From Kineosporia sp. A_224 (lineage in GTDB: Bacteria; Actinomycetota; Actinomycetes; Actinomycetales; Kineosporiaceae), in contig NZ_MWLN01000186.1 of assembly GCF_002198655.1 (NCBI RefSeq), positions 1 through 64,000 of the forward strand: DNA of 64,000 nucleotides, read 5' to 3'. The number at the start of each line of letters is the position of its first letter. Positions within the stretch are counted from its first letter, which is position 1. Under the pieces are notes generated by a model. The model did no database searches. It was not told the DNA's origin and saw nothing but the letters and a program-made list of their open reading frames with translations. A program made the translations under genes and the position numbers. Positions 51,689 through 61,164 of this stretch are shown here, piece after piece.

Positions 51689-53392
51689 GTGGGCCGGCAC
51701 ACGCCCGGGTCCCGGCGGCAGCCGCGTCGCCGCGGGCGCCGGCTCGTCGCCGCCCTCGCTGTGCTCGCGGTCGCCTCCGGCGGCGCCGCCGTCGCCCTGC
51801 GCACCGGTGCGGTCGACCTGTCGTTCGTCCAGACCCTGCGCGGTGCGACGTCCGCGGACTGCACCCCGACCGTCGTCCGGGTCGCTGCCAGCCCGACGAT
51901 GACCCCGGCGGTCAACGCCGTCCTCGCGCCGGCCCAGGGCCGTGCGCTGTCCGACGGCACGTGCCTGCGCGTCGACGTCCAGGGCGTCGACCCGGACCAG
52001 ATCGTCGCGGCGACCCGGGCCGCCAAGGCGGCGACCCTGCCCGAGGAGCTCGCCCGGCTGCCGCACCTGTGGATCCCGGACTCCTCGATCTGGGTCGCCC
52101 GGGCCGCCCGCGCCGTCCCGCTGGCCCGCGAGGGCTCGCTCGCGACGTCCCCCGTCGTGCTCTCGACGAGCGAGGCCTCGGCGAAGGCACTCAAGTGGTC
52201 GACGGACGACCCGCCCGCGTGGGCGCAGGCGGTGACCACCGGCTGGCCGGTGTCGGTCGACCTCACCACGGACACCTGCGGCCTCGCGACGGCGTTCGCG
52301 CTGCGCGCCAGCCTCGGCGACACCCCGCAGTACCGTCGCGCCCTCGCCGCCCTCAGCCTGTCCGTCTCGCAGGGCAACACGGCCGGTCTGCAGGCCCCGC
52401 TCGACCTCGTCAGCGAGAACTCCCCCGCGACGCCGATCATCCCGACCACCGAGCAGGCCGTCCTCTCGCTGCGGCGCAGCGGCCTCGCCTCACTGACGAT
52501 GATCTACCCGAAGGACGGCTCGCCGTCCCTGGACTACCCGCTCGTCCGCGTCGCGGACGGCCGCTGGGGCGCGACCACCGAGGCGCTCGTGAAGAGCGTC
52601 GCGGCCGAGCTCACCTCGTCCGGGGCCGGGGCGACGTACGCCGGGCAGGGGTTCCGGCTCGAGGGCGGCGAGGCACCGGACGGCGAGGGCGTGCGCACGG
52701 AGAAGATCCGGGCGCTGCCCGTCCCCGACGCCAAGACGGTCGGCGCGACCATCACCGCGCTGACGACGCTCGCCGCGCCGACCCGGATGCTCGCGCTCAT
52801 CGACGTGTCGACGTCGATGAACATCGAGGCCCGGCCGGGCGTCAAGCGGATCGACCTCGTCCGCGACGCCGCGAGCGCCGCACTGACGGCGCTCCCGCCG
52901 GACAACAGTGTCGGGGCCTGGATGTTCGCCTCGAAGATCGAGGGCGACGTCGACTACAAGCAGCTCGCGGCGGTCGACCGGCTCGACGCGCAGGACCAGG
53001 GCAGGACGCACCGCGCCGCGATCCTCGAGCTGCTCAAGGCGCTGCCCGAGCAGACCCGCGACGGCGGCACGTCGATCTACGACACCGTCGACGCCGCGGT
53101 CGCCGAGATGCAGGCCAGCTACGACGGGCGCGCCTCGAACGTCGTCGTCCTGCTCACCGACGGCCGCAACCTCGACAGCACCGGCCTGACCCTCGACGAG
53201 GTCGTCGCCCGGCTCGAGAAGGGGCGCGCGAAGGGCGCCGTCCGGCTCATCGCCATCGGCATCGGCGGTGACACCGACCTGCCCTCGCTGCGCCGGCTCG
53301 CCGAGGCCACCCCGGGCGGGCAGGCCTACCAGGCCCGCGACCCGGCGGACCTGCAGGCCGTCCTCCTCGACGCCCTGGCCAGCCGGGGCTGA
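51689..53392 (+). CDS. Exported substrate-binding plus VWA-domain protein
   Basis: 567 aa from GTG 51689 with GGAGG upstream. An Arg-rich N-terminus and signal anchor (LVAALAVLAVASGGAAVAL) are followed by a region like a periplasmic solute-binding protein (PTVVRVAASPTMTPAVNAVLA; LPHLWIPDSSIWV). A VWA domain with MIDAS DVSTSMN (residues about 370-560) follows. Such two-domain proteins are common in actinobacteria. Partner genes are not adjacent. Its ligand and role are unknown. Confidence 0.88.
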   Translation: MGRHTPGSRRQPRRRGRRLVAALAVLAVASGGAAVALRTGAVDLSFVQTLRGATSADCTPTVVRVAASPTMTPAVNAVLAPAQGRALSDGTCLRVDVQGVDPDQIVAATRAAKAATLPEELARLPHLWIPDSSIWVARAARAVPLAREGSLATSPVVLSTSEASAKALKWSTDDPPAWAQAVTTGWPVSVDLTTDTCGLATAFALRASLGDTPQYRRALAALSLSVSQGNTAGLQAPLDLVSENSPATPIIPTTEQAVLSLRRSGLASLTMIYPKDGSPSLDYPLVRVADGRWGATTEALVKSVAAELTSSGAGATYAGQGFRLEGGEAPDGEGVRTEKIRALPVPDAKTVGATITALTTLAAPTRMLALIDVSTSMNIEARPGVKRIDLVRDAASAALTALPPDNSVGAWMFASKIEGDVDYKQLAAVDRLDAQDQGRTHRAAILELLKALPEQTRDGGTSIYDTVDAAVAEMQASYDGRASNVVVLLTDGRNLDSTGLTLDEVVARLEKGRAKGAVRLIAIGIGGDTDLPSLRRLAEATPGGQAYQARDPADLQAVLLDALASRG

Positions 53393-53400
53393 CCCCGCGG

Positions 53401-56400
53401 TCAGCCCTGCGGGGCGATGACGAGCACGAGGTCCCCGCCCTCGACCTGCGTCACGGCACCGATCGCGAGCCGCTGGACCACCCCCGCGACCGGGGTCGTG
53501 ATCGAGGCCTCCATCTTCATCGCCTCGATCGTCGCGACCGTCGCGCCCGCCTCGACCGTGGCACCGGTCTCGACCGCGAGCGACACGACACCGGAGAACG
53601 GCGCGGCGACGTGACCCGGGTTCGTCGGGTCCGCGCGCTCCGCCTGCCGGACGTCGACCTTGACCGACCGGTCGCGCACCTGGATCGGGCGCAGCTGCCC
53701 GTTGAGGGTGCACATGACGGTCCGCAGGCCCTTCTCGTCGACGTCGCCGACAGCCTCGAGCCCGGCGATGAGCCGCACGCCGCGCTCGAGCTCGACGACG
53801 TGCTCGACCCCGTGCCGCAGGCCGTACAGGTAGTCGGTCGTGTCGATGACGGACACGTCCCCGTACGTCTCGCGCACGACGGCGAAGTCCTTCGTCGGGC
53901 CCGGGAAGAGCAGCCGGTTGAGCGTCGTCCGGCGGTCCGTCGTCAGCGCCTTGCGGTCGTCCTCGGAGAGGTCCACGGTGCGCTTGGGCGTGCTGCGCCC
54001 CGCGAGCGCCTTGCTGCGGAACGGCTCCGGCCAGCCGCCGGGCGGGTCGCCGAGCTCACCGCCGAGGAAGCCGATGACCGAGTCCGGGATGTCGAACCGG
54101 TCGGGGTTCTCGGCGAACTCCTTCGGGTCGGCACCGACGGCGACGAGGTGCAGGGCGAGGTCGCCGACGACCTTCGAGGACGGCGTGACCTTGACGAGCC
54201 GGCCGAGGATCCGGTCCGCCGCGGCGTACATCGCCTCGATCTGCTCGAACTTCTCCCCCAGCCCCAGGGCGATCGCCTGCTGGCGCAGGTTGGAGAGCTG
54301 GCCGCCGGGGATCTCGTGGTCGTAGACCCGCCCGGTCGGCGACGGCAGCCCGGACTCGAACGGCGCGTAGACCCGGCGCACCGACTCCCAGTACGGCTCG
54401 AGGTCCATGACGGCGCGCAGGTCGAGGTCGGGCGCCCGCTCGGTGTGCGCGAGGGCCGCGACGAGCGCGGACATCGACGGCTGGCTCGTCGTCCCGGACA
54501 TCGACGCGGTCGCGACGTCGACGGCGTCCACCCCGGCCTCGACGGCCGCGACGAGCGTCGCGAGCTGGCCGCCCGCGGTGTCGTGGGTGTGCAGGTGCAC
54601 CGGCAGGTCGAAGCGCTCGCGGAGCGCGGTGACGAGCTTCTTCGCGGCGTACGGCCGGAGCAGGCCCGCCATGTCCTTGACGGCGATGACGTGCGCGCCC
54701 GCCGCGACGATCTCGTCGGCGAGGCCGAGGTAGTAGTCGAGGGTGTAGAGCGTCTCGGCCGGGTCGAGCAGGTCGGCCGTGTAGCAGAGCGCCACCTCGG
54801 CGACCGCGGTCCCGGTGTCCCGGACGGCCTCGATCGCCGGGCGCATCTGCTCGACGTCGTTGAGCGCGTCGAAGATCCGGAAGACGTCGATGCCGGTCGC
54901 GGCGGCCTCGCGGACGAACGCGTCGGTGACCTCGGTCGGGTACGGCGTGTACCCGACGGTGTTGCGGCCGCGCAGCAGCATCTGCAGGCACAGGTTCGGC
55001 ATCGTCTCGCGCAGCGACGCGAGCCGCTCCCAGGGGTCCTCGCCGAGGAAGCGCAGCGCGACGTCGTACGTCGCCCCGCCCCAGCACTCGACCGAGAGCA
55101 GCCCGGGGGTCATCCGGGCGACGTGCGGCGCGACGGCGAGCAGGTCCCGGGTGCGGACCCGGGTCGCGAGCAGCGACTGGTGCGCGTCACGGAACGTCGT
55201 GTCGGTGACCGCGACCGGGCCCTGCGCCCGCAGCGCCTGCGCGAAGCCTTCCGGGCCGAGCGCGAGCAGCCGCTGCCGCGAGCCGTCGGGGGCCGGGGCG
55301 ACAACGTCGACGGGCGGCAGCTTCTCCCGCGGGGCGAGCGTCGTCCGCGGCTCGCCGTTCGGCTTGTTCACGGTGACGTCCGCGAGCCAGGTGAGCAGCT
55401 TCGTGCCGCGGTCGCTGCTGCCGCGGGCGGCCGCGAGGTACGGCCGGTCGTCGATGAAGGACGTCGTGACGCCGCCGGCGACGAAGTCCGGCTCGGCGAG
55501 CAGCGCCTGGAGGAACGGGATGTTCGTGCTCACCCCGCGGATCCGGAACTCGGCGAGCGCGCGCTGCGAGCGGCGGACGGCGGTCTCGAAGTCCGCGCCG
55601 CGGCAGATGAGCTTGACGAGCATCGAGTCGAAGTGCGGGCTGACCGACGCGCCCGCGTGCACCGTGCCGCCGTCGAGCCGCACGCCGGCGCCGCCGGGCG
55701 AGCGGTAGGTGTTGACCATGCCGGTGTCGGGGCGGAAGCCGTTCGCCGGGTCCTCGGTGGTGATGCGGCACTGCAGGGCCGCACCGCGCAGGTGGATCCT
55801 GTCCTGGGTGAGCCCGAGGTCGGCGAGGGTCTCCCCCGCGGCGATCCGCATCTGCGACATGACGAGGTCGACGTCGGTGACCTCCTCGGTCACCGTGTGC
55901 TCGACCTGGATGCGCGGGTTCATCTCGATGAAGACGTGCTGGCCCGCGTTGTCGCCGGCGGTGTCGAGGAGGAACTCGACGGTGCCGGCGTTGACGTAGC
56001 CGATCCCCTTGGCGAAGGCGACCGCGTCGCGGCAGAGCGCGTCCCGGACCTCGGGGTCGAGGTTGGGCGCCGGGGCGATCTCGACGACCTTCTGGTGCCG
56101 GCGCTGCACCGAGCAGTCGCGCTCGAAGAGGTGGACGGTCTCGCCGGTCGCGTCGGCGAGCACCTGGACCTCGATGTGCCGCGGCCGCAGGACGGCCTGC
56201 TCGAGGAACATCGTCGGGTTGCCGAAGGCGCCCTCGGCCTCCCGCATCGCCGTCGTCAGGGCCTCGCGCAGCCCGGAACGCTCGTCGACCCGGCGCATGC
56301 CGCGGCCGCCACCGCCGGCCACCGCCTTGGCGAACACCGGGAAGCCGATCTCGTCCGCCGCGGCGACCAGCGTGTCGAGGTCGGCCGACGGCTCGGACGA

Positions 56401-56799
56401 CCGCAGCACGGGCACGCCCGCCGCCCGGGCCGCCGTCACCGCCTTGACCTTGTTGCCGGCCATCGAGAGCACCGGTGCGGTCGGGCCGATGAACGTGATG
56501 CCCGCGTCGGCGCAGGCCTGCGCCAGCTCGGGGTTCTCGGAGAGGAAGCCGTAGCCCGGGTAGACGGCGTCGGCACCCGACTCCCGGGCGACCCGGACGA
56601 TCTCGGACACCGTGAGGTAGGCGTGCACGGGGTGGCCGCGCTCGCCGATGAGGTACGACTCGTCCGCCTTGATCCGGTGGACGGCGTTGCGGTCCTCCCA
56701 CGGGAAGACCGCAACGGTGCGCGCCCCGAGCTCGTAGGCGGCCCGGAAGGCCCGGACAGCGATCTCGCCGCGGTTGGCGACCAGGATCTTCGAGAACAC
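53401..56799 (-). CDS. pyc: Pyruvate carboxylase
   Basis: 1132 aa, standard length. Biotin carboxylase domain (about 1-450: MFSKILVANRGEIAVRAFRAAYELG, GGGGRGMRRV, IEMNPRIQVEHTVTEEVT), carboxyltransferase domain (about 530-800: TDTTFRDAHQSLLATRVRTRDLL, VHLHTHDTAGGQLATLVAAVEAGVDAVDVA), allosteric/linker region, and a C-terminal biotinyl domain with the biotinylated lysine in IEAMKMEAS. Makes oxaloacetate for the TCA cycle. GTG start 56799 with GGAGG 9 nt upstream. Confidence 0.96.
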   Translation of the reverse strand: MFSKILVANRGEIAVRAFRAAYELGARTVAVFPWEDRNAVHRIKADESYLIGERGHPVHAYLTVSEIVRVARESGADAVYPGYGFLSENPELAQACADAGITFIGPTAPVLSMAGNKVKAVTAARAAGVPVLRSSEPSADLDTLVAAADEIGFPVFAKAVAGGGGRGMRRVDERSGLREALTTAMREAEGAFGNPTMFLEQAVLRPRHIEVQVLADATGETVHLFERDCSVQRRHQKVVEIAPAPNLDPEVRDALCRDAVAFAKGIGYVNAGTVEFLLDTAGDNAGQHVFIEMNPRIQVEHTVTEEVTDVDLVMSQMRIAAGETLADLGLTQDRIHLRGAALQCRITTEDPANGFRPDTGMVNTYRSPGGAGVRLDGGTVHAGASVSPHFDSMLVKLICRGADFETAVRRSQRALAEFRIRGVSTNIPFLQALLAEPDFVAGGVTTSFIDDRPYLAAARGSSDRGTKLLTWLADVTVNKPNGEPRTTLAPREKLPPVDVVAPAPDGSRQRLLALGPEGFAQALRAQGPVAVTDTTFRDAHQSLLATRVRTRDLLAVAPHVARMTPGLLSVECWGGATYDVALRFLGEDPWERLASLRETMPNLCLQMLLRGRNTVGYTPYPTEVTDAFVREAAATGIDVFRIFDALNDVEQMRPAIEAVRDTGTAVAEVALCYTADLLDPAETLYTLDYYLGLADEIVAAGAHVIAVKDMAGLLRPYAAKKLVTALRERFDLPVHLHTHDTAGGQLATLVAAVEAGVDAVDVATASMSGTTSQPSMSALVAALAHTERAPDLDLRAVMDLEPYWESVRRVYAPFESGLPSPTGRVYDHEIPGGQLSNLRQQAIALGLGEKFEQIEAMYAAADRILGRLVKVTPSSKVVGDLALHLVAVGADPKEFAENPDRFDIPDSVIGFLGGELGDPPGGWPEPFRSKALAGRSTPKRTVDLSEDDRKALTTDRRTTLNRLLFPGPTKDFAVVRETYGDVSVIDTTDYLYGLRHGVEHVVELERGVRLIAGLEAVGDVDEKGLRTVMCTLNGQLRPIQVRDRSVKVDVRQAERADPTNPGHVAAPFSGVVSLAVETGATVEAGATVATIEAMKMEASITTPVAGVVQRLAIGAVTQVEGGDLVLVIAPQG

Positions 56800-56925
56800 G
56801 GGGCGGGCCTCCGGGGGTCGTCCAGTACCGGCGATGGGGTGCGGCGTCGTCGGCGCGGTCCGGCTGTCGCAAAACTAACCGACGACCGCCCGTCCGCGGC
56901 GGGCGTGACCGTCCTGCGGGACGCC

Positions 56926-57837
56926 TCAGCGGCCGGCGGGCGTGATCTTCTCCAGCGCCGCGACGAGCTCGGGGACGAGCTCCCAGGCCGCCGGGTCGCT
57001 GACCCGCGGCAGGGAGACGATGGCGTGGTCGACGCCGACCGCCGCGTACGCGGCGAACCGGTCGACCGCCTCCTCGACGGTCTGGCTGCCCTCGACCCGC
57101 TCGGCGCCGGGCCGCACGAGGTCGAGCCGGCCGAGCGACGTCCTCTCGATCGCGTCGTAGTCGCGACCGAGCCGGTCGCAGTGCGCGCGGAGCACGTCGA
57201 GCTTGGCGCGGACGGCGTCCGGCCCCATCTCGAAGATGTTGCAGGCGTCGGCGTACTCGGCGACCATCCGCAGCGTCTTCTTCTCGCCCGTGCCGCCGAT
57301 GAGGATCTTCGGGTGCGGCGAGGAGAGCGCGGGCGGGGAGTTCAGCGGGCGGGCCAGCGTGTAGTGCTCGCCCTCGTACGGGCTCTCGTCGCCGGACCAC
57401 ATCCGGTGGGCGATCCGCAGCGTCTCCTCGAGCCGCTCGAAGCGCTCCGCGAGCGGCGGGTACGGCACGCCGAGCCCGACGTGCTCCTCCTCGTTCCACG
57501 CCGCGCCGACGCCGAACCAGGCGCGGCCGCCGGACAGGACGTCGAGCGTCGTCGCGGTCTTCACGAGGACGCCGGGGTGCCGGTACGTCACGCCCGTGAC
57601 CATCGTGCCGAGCGTGACCTTCTCGGTGACCGCGGCGAGGTGGGCGAGCGTGGCCCAGCCCTCGAGCATGTCGTTCTCCGCCGGGCCGACCATGGAGATC
57701 TGGAAGAAGTGGTCCATGACCCAGACGCTGGCCATGCCGGACGCCTCCGCGTCCGTCGCGATGCGGCGCAGCGTGGGGCCGAGCGCGGCCGGCCCGCCGG
57801 GCCAGGTGAAGTCGGGGATCTGGAGTCCGAGTCGCAT
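56926..57837 (-). CDS. LLM-class F420-dependent oxidoreductase
   Basis: 303 aa luciferase-like monooxygenase fold. Begins MRLGLQIPDFTWPGGPAALGPTLRRIATDAEASGMASVWVMDHFFQ and has VTLGTMVTGVTYRHPGVLVKTATTLDVLSGGRAWFGVGAAWNEEEH, characteristic of the F420 branch. ATG 57837 is preferred over 57846 because AGGA lies 8 nt upstream. Probably reduces or oxidises a small alcohol or xenobiotic using F420. Confidence 0.92.
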   Translation of the reverse strand: MRLGLQIPDFTWPGGPAALGPTLRRIATDAEASGMASVWVMDHFFQISMVGPAENDMLEGWATLAHLAAVTEKVTLGTMVTGVTYRHPGVLVKTATTLDVLSGGRAWFGVGAAWNEEEHVGLGVPYPPLAERFERLEETLRIAHRMWSGDESPYEGEHYTLARPLNSPPALSSPHPKILIGGTGEKKTLRMVAEYADACNIFEMGPDAVRAKLDVLRAHCDRLGRDYDAIERTSLGRLDLVRPGAERVEGSQTVEEAVDRFAAYAAVGVDHAIVSLPRVSDPAAWELVPELVAALEKITPAGR

Positions 57838-57906
57838 ACGCGTCATCCTGCACCCAGGACGACGTGCCGACCCCTCGGTGCGTGCCGCCGGGCCGGGGAG
57901 GCCGCA

Positions 57907-59013
57907 GTGACGCAGACACCGACGACGAGGCCGCCCGCGCCGCCGGAGGCCGACGGGGCCGGTGCGGCGCGCCGTCCGGACGGCGTGACCGCGCTGCTGT
58001 CGCTGTGGTTCACCGCCGCGCTGCTCCTCGACGCGTGGGCGCACAACAACCTGGCGGGCCTGGAGAGCTTCTTCACGCCCTGGCACGCGGTCTTCTACTC
58101 CGGGTTCGCCGCGACCGCGGCCTGGCTCGCGTGGGTGGTCCGGACGCCGCTGCTGGCCGCCGTCCGCGGGCCGGGGACGCTGCGCGAGCGCTGGGACGGC
58201 GTCCCCGCCGCCTACCGAACGGCGCTCGTCGCCGCCGCGGGGTTCGCCGTCGCCGGCGCCGGGGACATGGCGTGGCACACGGTGCTCGGGATCGAGCAGG
58301 CCATCCGGATCCTGTTCTCCCCCACGCACCTGGCCCTCGCGACGGCGATGGTCCTCATCGTCTCGACGCCGCTGCGGACCGCCCGCGCCGACGACGGTCT
58401 CGGGCTCGACCCGGGCCTGCGACGGCTTCTCCCGGCGGTGTCCGGGCTCGCGCTGGCGACCGCGCAGGTGCTGCTGTTCGTGCAGTACGGCAACGCCCTC
58501 ATCCGGCGCGGGGAGGGCTACCTGGTCGCCTTCGGGTACACGGACACGCTCTTCACGGCGTGGGTGCTGTCCTCCGTCGTGCTGACGACGCTCGTCCTCG
58601 TCGTCCCGCTGCTGCACCTGGCGACCCTGTGGCGGCTGCCCCCCGGCGCCGTCACGGTGCTCTTCGGCGCCTGCGGCGCCCTGAGCCTGGCCGTCGCGGG
58701 CGGCGCGAACCGGGTCACCGTCGCCACCGTGCTCGTCGCCGGCGTGCTCTGCGACGTCGCAGTGCGGCGGCTGCGCCCCGGCCCGGACCGGCGGCGCGCC
58801 GTCCTTGCCCTCGGCGCACTCGTGCCGGGGGTGACGTGGACGCTCGTCGTCGCGGTCGCCGTCCTGACCCGCTCCCCGGGCGACCGGGCCGGGACGGCAC
58901 CGCTGCAGCTCGAGCTCGTGCTCGGGATGCCTGTCGTGCAGGCCCTGGTCGGGCTGCTCGCCGCGCACGTCATGACGGCGGGACGGGTCGGGCGCCCGCG
59001 GATCGGGGGCTGA
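57907..59013 (+). CDS. Polytopic membrane protein with conserved His/Asp motifs
   Basis: 368 aa from GTG 57907, about eight to nine membrane segments. Charged or metal-ligand residues lie in or near helices: DAWAHNNLAGLESFFTPWHAVFYSGF and GDMAWHTVLGIEQAIRILFSPTHLALA. The repeated His/Asp pattern suggests a membrane metal site or redox role, but no family is recognised. Stands alone beside the LLM gene. Confidence 0.75.
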   Translation: MTQTPTTRPPAPPEADGAGAARRPDGVTALLSLWFTAALLLDAWAHNNLAGLESFFTPWHAVFYSGFAATAAWLAWVVRTPLLAAVRGPGTLRERWDGVPAAYRTALVAAAGFAVAGAGDMAWHTVLGIEQAIRILFSPTHLALATAMVLIVSTPLRTARADDGLGLDPGLRRLLPAVSGLALATAQVLLFVQYGNALIRRGEGYLVAFGYTDTLFTAWVLSSVVLTTLVLVVPLLHLATLWRLPPGAVTVLFGACGALSLAVAGGANRVTVATVLVAGVLCDVAVRRLRPGPDRRRAVLALGALVPGVTWTLVVAVAVLTRSPGDRAGTAPLQLELVLGMPVVQALVGLLAAHVMTAGRVGRPRIGG

Positions 59014-59028
59014 CCTCGGTGACCGACC

Positions 59029-59718
59029 TCAGGGGCTGAACGGGTCCCGGCGCAGCGACGTGAGCAGGTGGTCCGTCGGGAGCGGGCCGCGCGCCCGCTT
59101 CCGGGCGGCCAGGGTCCGGCGCTGCTCGGCGAAGACGAGCCGGACGAGCCGCTCCCGGTCGGCCGCGGCGATGTCGACGAACGTGCCGCGCAGGCCCTCG
59201 GTGCCCGGCGCGACGAGCGAGAGGACCGCTGGCACGAGCACCTCGTCGGGCAGCTCGAGCTCGACGAAGAGGCGGGTGGCGGCCGGCAGGTGCTCGGCCT
59301 CGTCCCCGGCGGCCCCCGCGTCGACCCGCAGGCCGCCCGCGCTGACGTCGAGGGTCGCGCCGTGGAAGGCCAGGTCGGTGAGGTCCTGCCGGACCCTTGG
59401 GTCCAGGACGGCGGCCCGCAGCGGCAGCGCGAGCGGGCCACGGACGTCCTGGCGGCGCTGCACCCGGACCGGGGAGTCGTCACCGGCCTGGCGCAGGGCC
59501 AGCCCGGCCTCGTCGTGGACCAGGCGTGCCCCGAGCGTGACCACACCGGTCTCGGTCGTGATGTCGACGTCCCCGCGGACGTCGTCCAGCCCGGAGGCGA
59601 GCGCGAGCACGGGCAGCGACCAGTCGCCGTCGAGGTCACGGTCGGCGAGCGCCCGCAGCACGACCGTGCGGTCGCCGACGCGCAGAGCGAGACGGCTCCC
59701 CCGGCCGACCTGGGTCAT
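59029..59718 (-). CDS. PilZ-domain protein
   Basis: 229 aa. The c-di-GMP-binding signatures are present: RxxxR as RQDVR at 89-93 and D/NxSxxG as DVSAGG at 124-129. An N-terminal YcgR-like beta domain precedes it. It may link c-di-GMP to motility or envelope functions; a chemoreceptor is encoded at 33-34.7 kb but is not adjacent. Confidence 0.85.
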   Translation of the reverse strand: MTQVGRGSRLALRVGDRTVVLRALADRDLDGDWSLPVLALASGLDDVRGDVDITTETGVVTLGARLVHDEAGLALRQAGDDSPVRVQRRQDVRGPLALPLRAAVLDPRVRQDLTDLAFHGATLDVSAGGLRVDAGAAGDEAEHLPAATRLFVELELPDEVLVPAVLSLVAPGTEGLRGTFVDIAAADRERLVRLVFAEQRRTLAARKRARGPLPTDHLLTSLRRDPFSP

Positions 59719-59892
59719 CTGGTTCCCCTCGCGCCCGGCAGGGCCACGGAACGCGGCCGGACCCGCCGTCCCGGGGCGACCTGCCATCCGGTGCTGCCAT
59801 CCTCGCCTGTCCGGCCCGTCCGGGTCGAGGCCTTGACGGCGTGGTCACCCGGTCAGCGGTCCGTGTCGCGGCCGGGCCGCCGGGCGGGTCAG

Positions 59893-59898
59893 TACGGT
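59893..59898 (+). promoter_or_regulatory. Candidate -10 box, leaderless
   Basis: TACGGT followed by 6 nt and GTG 59905. Confidence 0.4.
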
Positions 59899-59904
59899 GG
59901 ACGG

Positions 59905-60438
59905 GTGCCGCCGCGCCGCCGTCATGACCGGGAGAGCCTGCTCGCCGCCGCCGTCGAGGTGGCCCTGCAGGACGGCCTCGCCGCGCTCACCTTCGCCGCC
60001 GTCGGGCAGCGGGCCGGGGTCCCGGACCGCACGGTCGTCTACTACTTCCCGACCAAGCCCGACCTCGTCGCGGCCGTCATGACGACGATCGCGGCACAGG
60101 TCGTCGAGGCCGCCGGCGCCGACCCCGGCCCGTGGCCCGTCGCCGAGGCACCCGCGCGGCTCGGGGCCCTGCTCGCCGGGCCGCAGGTCGGCACGGTCCT
60201 GGCCCGGTGGCTCGAGCTGTGCCTCCTCGGGGCCGACCCGGCGTCGCCGTACCGGGCGCTCGCCGCGGGTCTCGGCGACGGCTTCGTCGGGCTCGTCGCG
60301 GACCGCCTCGCCGACGTCCCCGAGACCGGCCGCCGGGCCGCCGCGGCCCGCGTCATCGCGGTCGTGGACGGCGCCATGCTGCTGCGGATGATCGGTCTCG
60401 ACGCGGACGCCGACGCCGCGCTCGGGGGCGGCGCGTGA
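59905..60438 (+). CDS. TetR-family transcriptional regulator
   Basis: 177 aa from GTG 59905. HTH: RESLLAAAVEVALQDGLAALTFAAVGQRAGVPDRTVVYYFPTKPDLVAAVM (residues 9-60), followed by a helical ligand domain. No obvious target beside it except the tiny gene it overlaps (GTGA). Confidence 0.9.
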   Translation: MPPRRRHDRESLLAAAVEVALQDGLAALTFAAVGQRAGVPDRTVVYYFPTKPDLVAAVMTTIAAQVVEAAGADPGPWPVAEAPARLGALLAGPQVGTVLARWLELCLLGADPASPYRALAAGLGDGFVGLVADRLADVPETGRRAAAARVIAVVDGAMLLRMIGLDADADAALGGGA

Positions 60439-60593
60439 CCGCGGAGGTCGCCGCGGACCAGCAGTGGCGCTGGTGGACCCCTGCCGGGCTCGCGGCGTCC
60501 GCGGAGCGGCTCGCGCCCGCCGACCTCGCCGGTCTCGTCGCGTCGGTCCGGCGCGACGGCCCGCCGCCGGTGCCGCTCACGCCGGGGATCTGA
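60435..60593 (+). CDS. Small hypothetical protein, 52 aa
   Basis: GTG 60435 overlaps the TetR stop by 4 bp. Sequence includes DQQWRWWTPAGLAASAERLAPADLAGLVASVRRDG, with a Trp-rich start and two helices. The tight coupling supports a real gene, but the GC-rich frame could be chance. Confidence 0.45.
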   Translation: MTAEVAADQQWRWWTPAGLAASAERLAPADLAGLVASVRRDGPPPVPLTPGI

Positions 60594-61164
60594 GCCGCTC
60601 CAGCAGCGCGGTGACCTGGGCTGCGACGTCACCGACGTCGACCGCCCGCGTGGTGTCGACGACGACGACCGGGCCGAGCCCGGCCGGCCCGCCGAACTCG
60701 GCGTAGGCGGCTGCCGGGAGGTCGGTGAGCACATGGGCGCCTGCGTGCCGCCGCGGGTCCCGGGCGCGGTCGGCGTACCGGCGCCGGGCGACGTCCGGCG
60801 GGCACGCGCAGTGCACCTCGACGACCGGACGGCGCAGCCCGGCGACGTGGGCGAGGTCCCGCGGGTCGCGAGGGCGGAAGTTCGTCTCGACGACGACCTG
60901 CGGCGCGTCCGCGGCGAGCCGCCACATGAGGCGGATCGCGGCCGCCCCGATGGTGCGCGACCAGGCGAGCGCGCCGTCCGGCGTGGCCGCCGCCTCCGGG
61001 GCGGGGAGCGCGTCGTGGAGGGTCTCCTTGACGACGTCCTTTCCGATGAGCGGCAGCCCGAGCGCGGCGGCGAGCGGGGCCGCGAGCGTCGTCTTGCCGG
61101 CCCCGGGCGCGCCGGTGACGAGGACGACGACCCGGTGGCCGCCCTCCGCAGGACCGCTGCTCAT
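60577..61164 (-). CDS. P-loop kinase-like NTPase
   Basis: 195 aa. Walker A VTGAPGAGKTTLAAPLAAALGLPLIGKDVVKETLHDAL, then VVVETNFRPRDPRDLA and VHCACPPDVARRRYADRARDPRRHAGAH, a layout like AAA_33/zeta-toxin-type or small-molecule kinases. ATG 61164 overlaps the P450 stop (ATGA), so the two are co-translated. Substrate unknown; possibly a product of the P450. Confidence 0.85.
   Translation of the reverse strand: MSSGPAEGGHRVVVLVTGAPGAGKTTLAAPLAAALGLPLIGKDVVKETLHDALPAPEAAATPDGALAWSRTIGAAAIRLMWRLAADAPQVVVETNFRPRDPRDLAHVAGLRRPVVEVHCACPPDVARRRYADRARDPRRHAGAHVLTDLPAAAYAEFGGPAGLGPVVVVDTTRAVDVGDVAAQVTALLERLRSPA

Noticed and set aside
53611-59013. Very long plus-strand frame opposite pyc and the LLM gene, running into the membrane protein at 57907
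   Set aside because: Composition (Val/Asp/Arg/Gly repeats) is typical of the antisense of GC-rich genes. Pyruvate carboxylase on the other strand is unambiguous.
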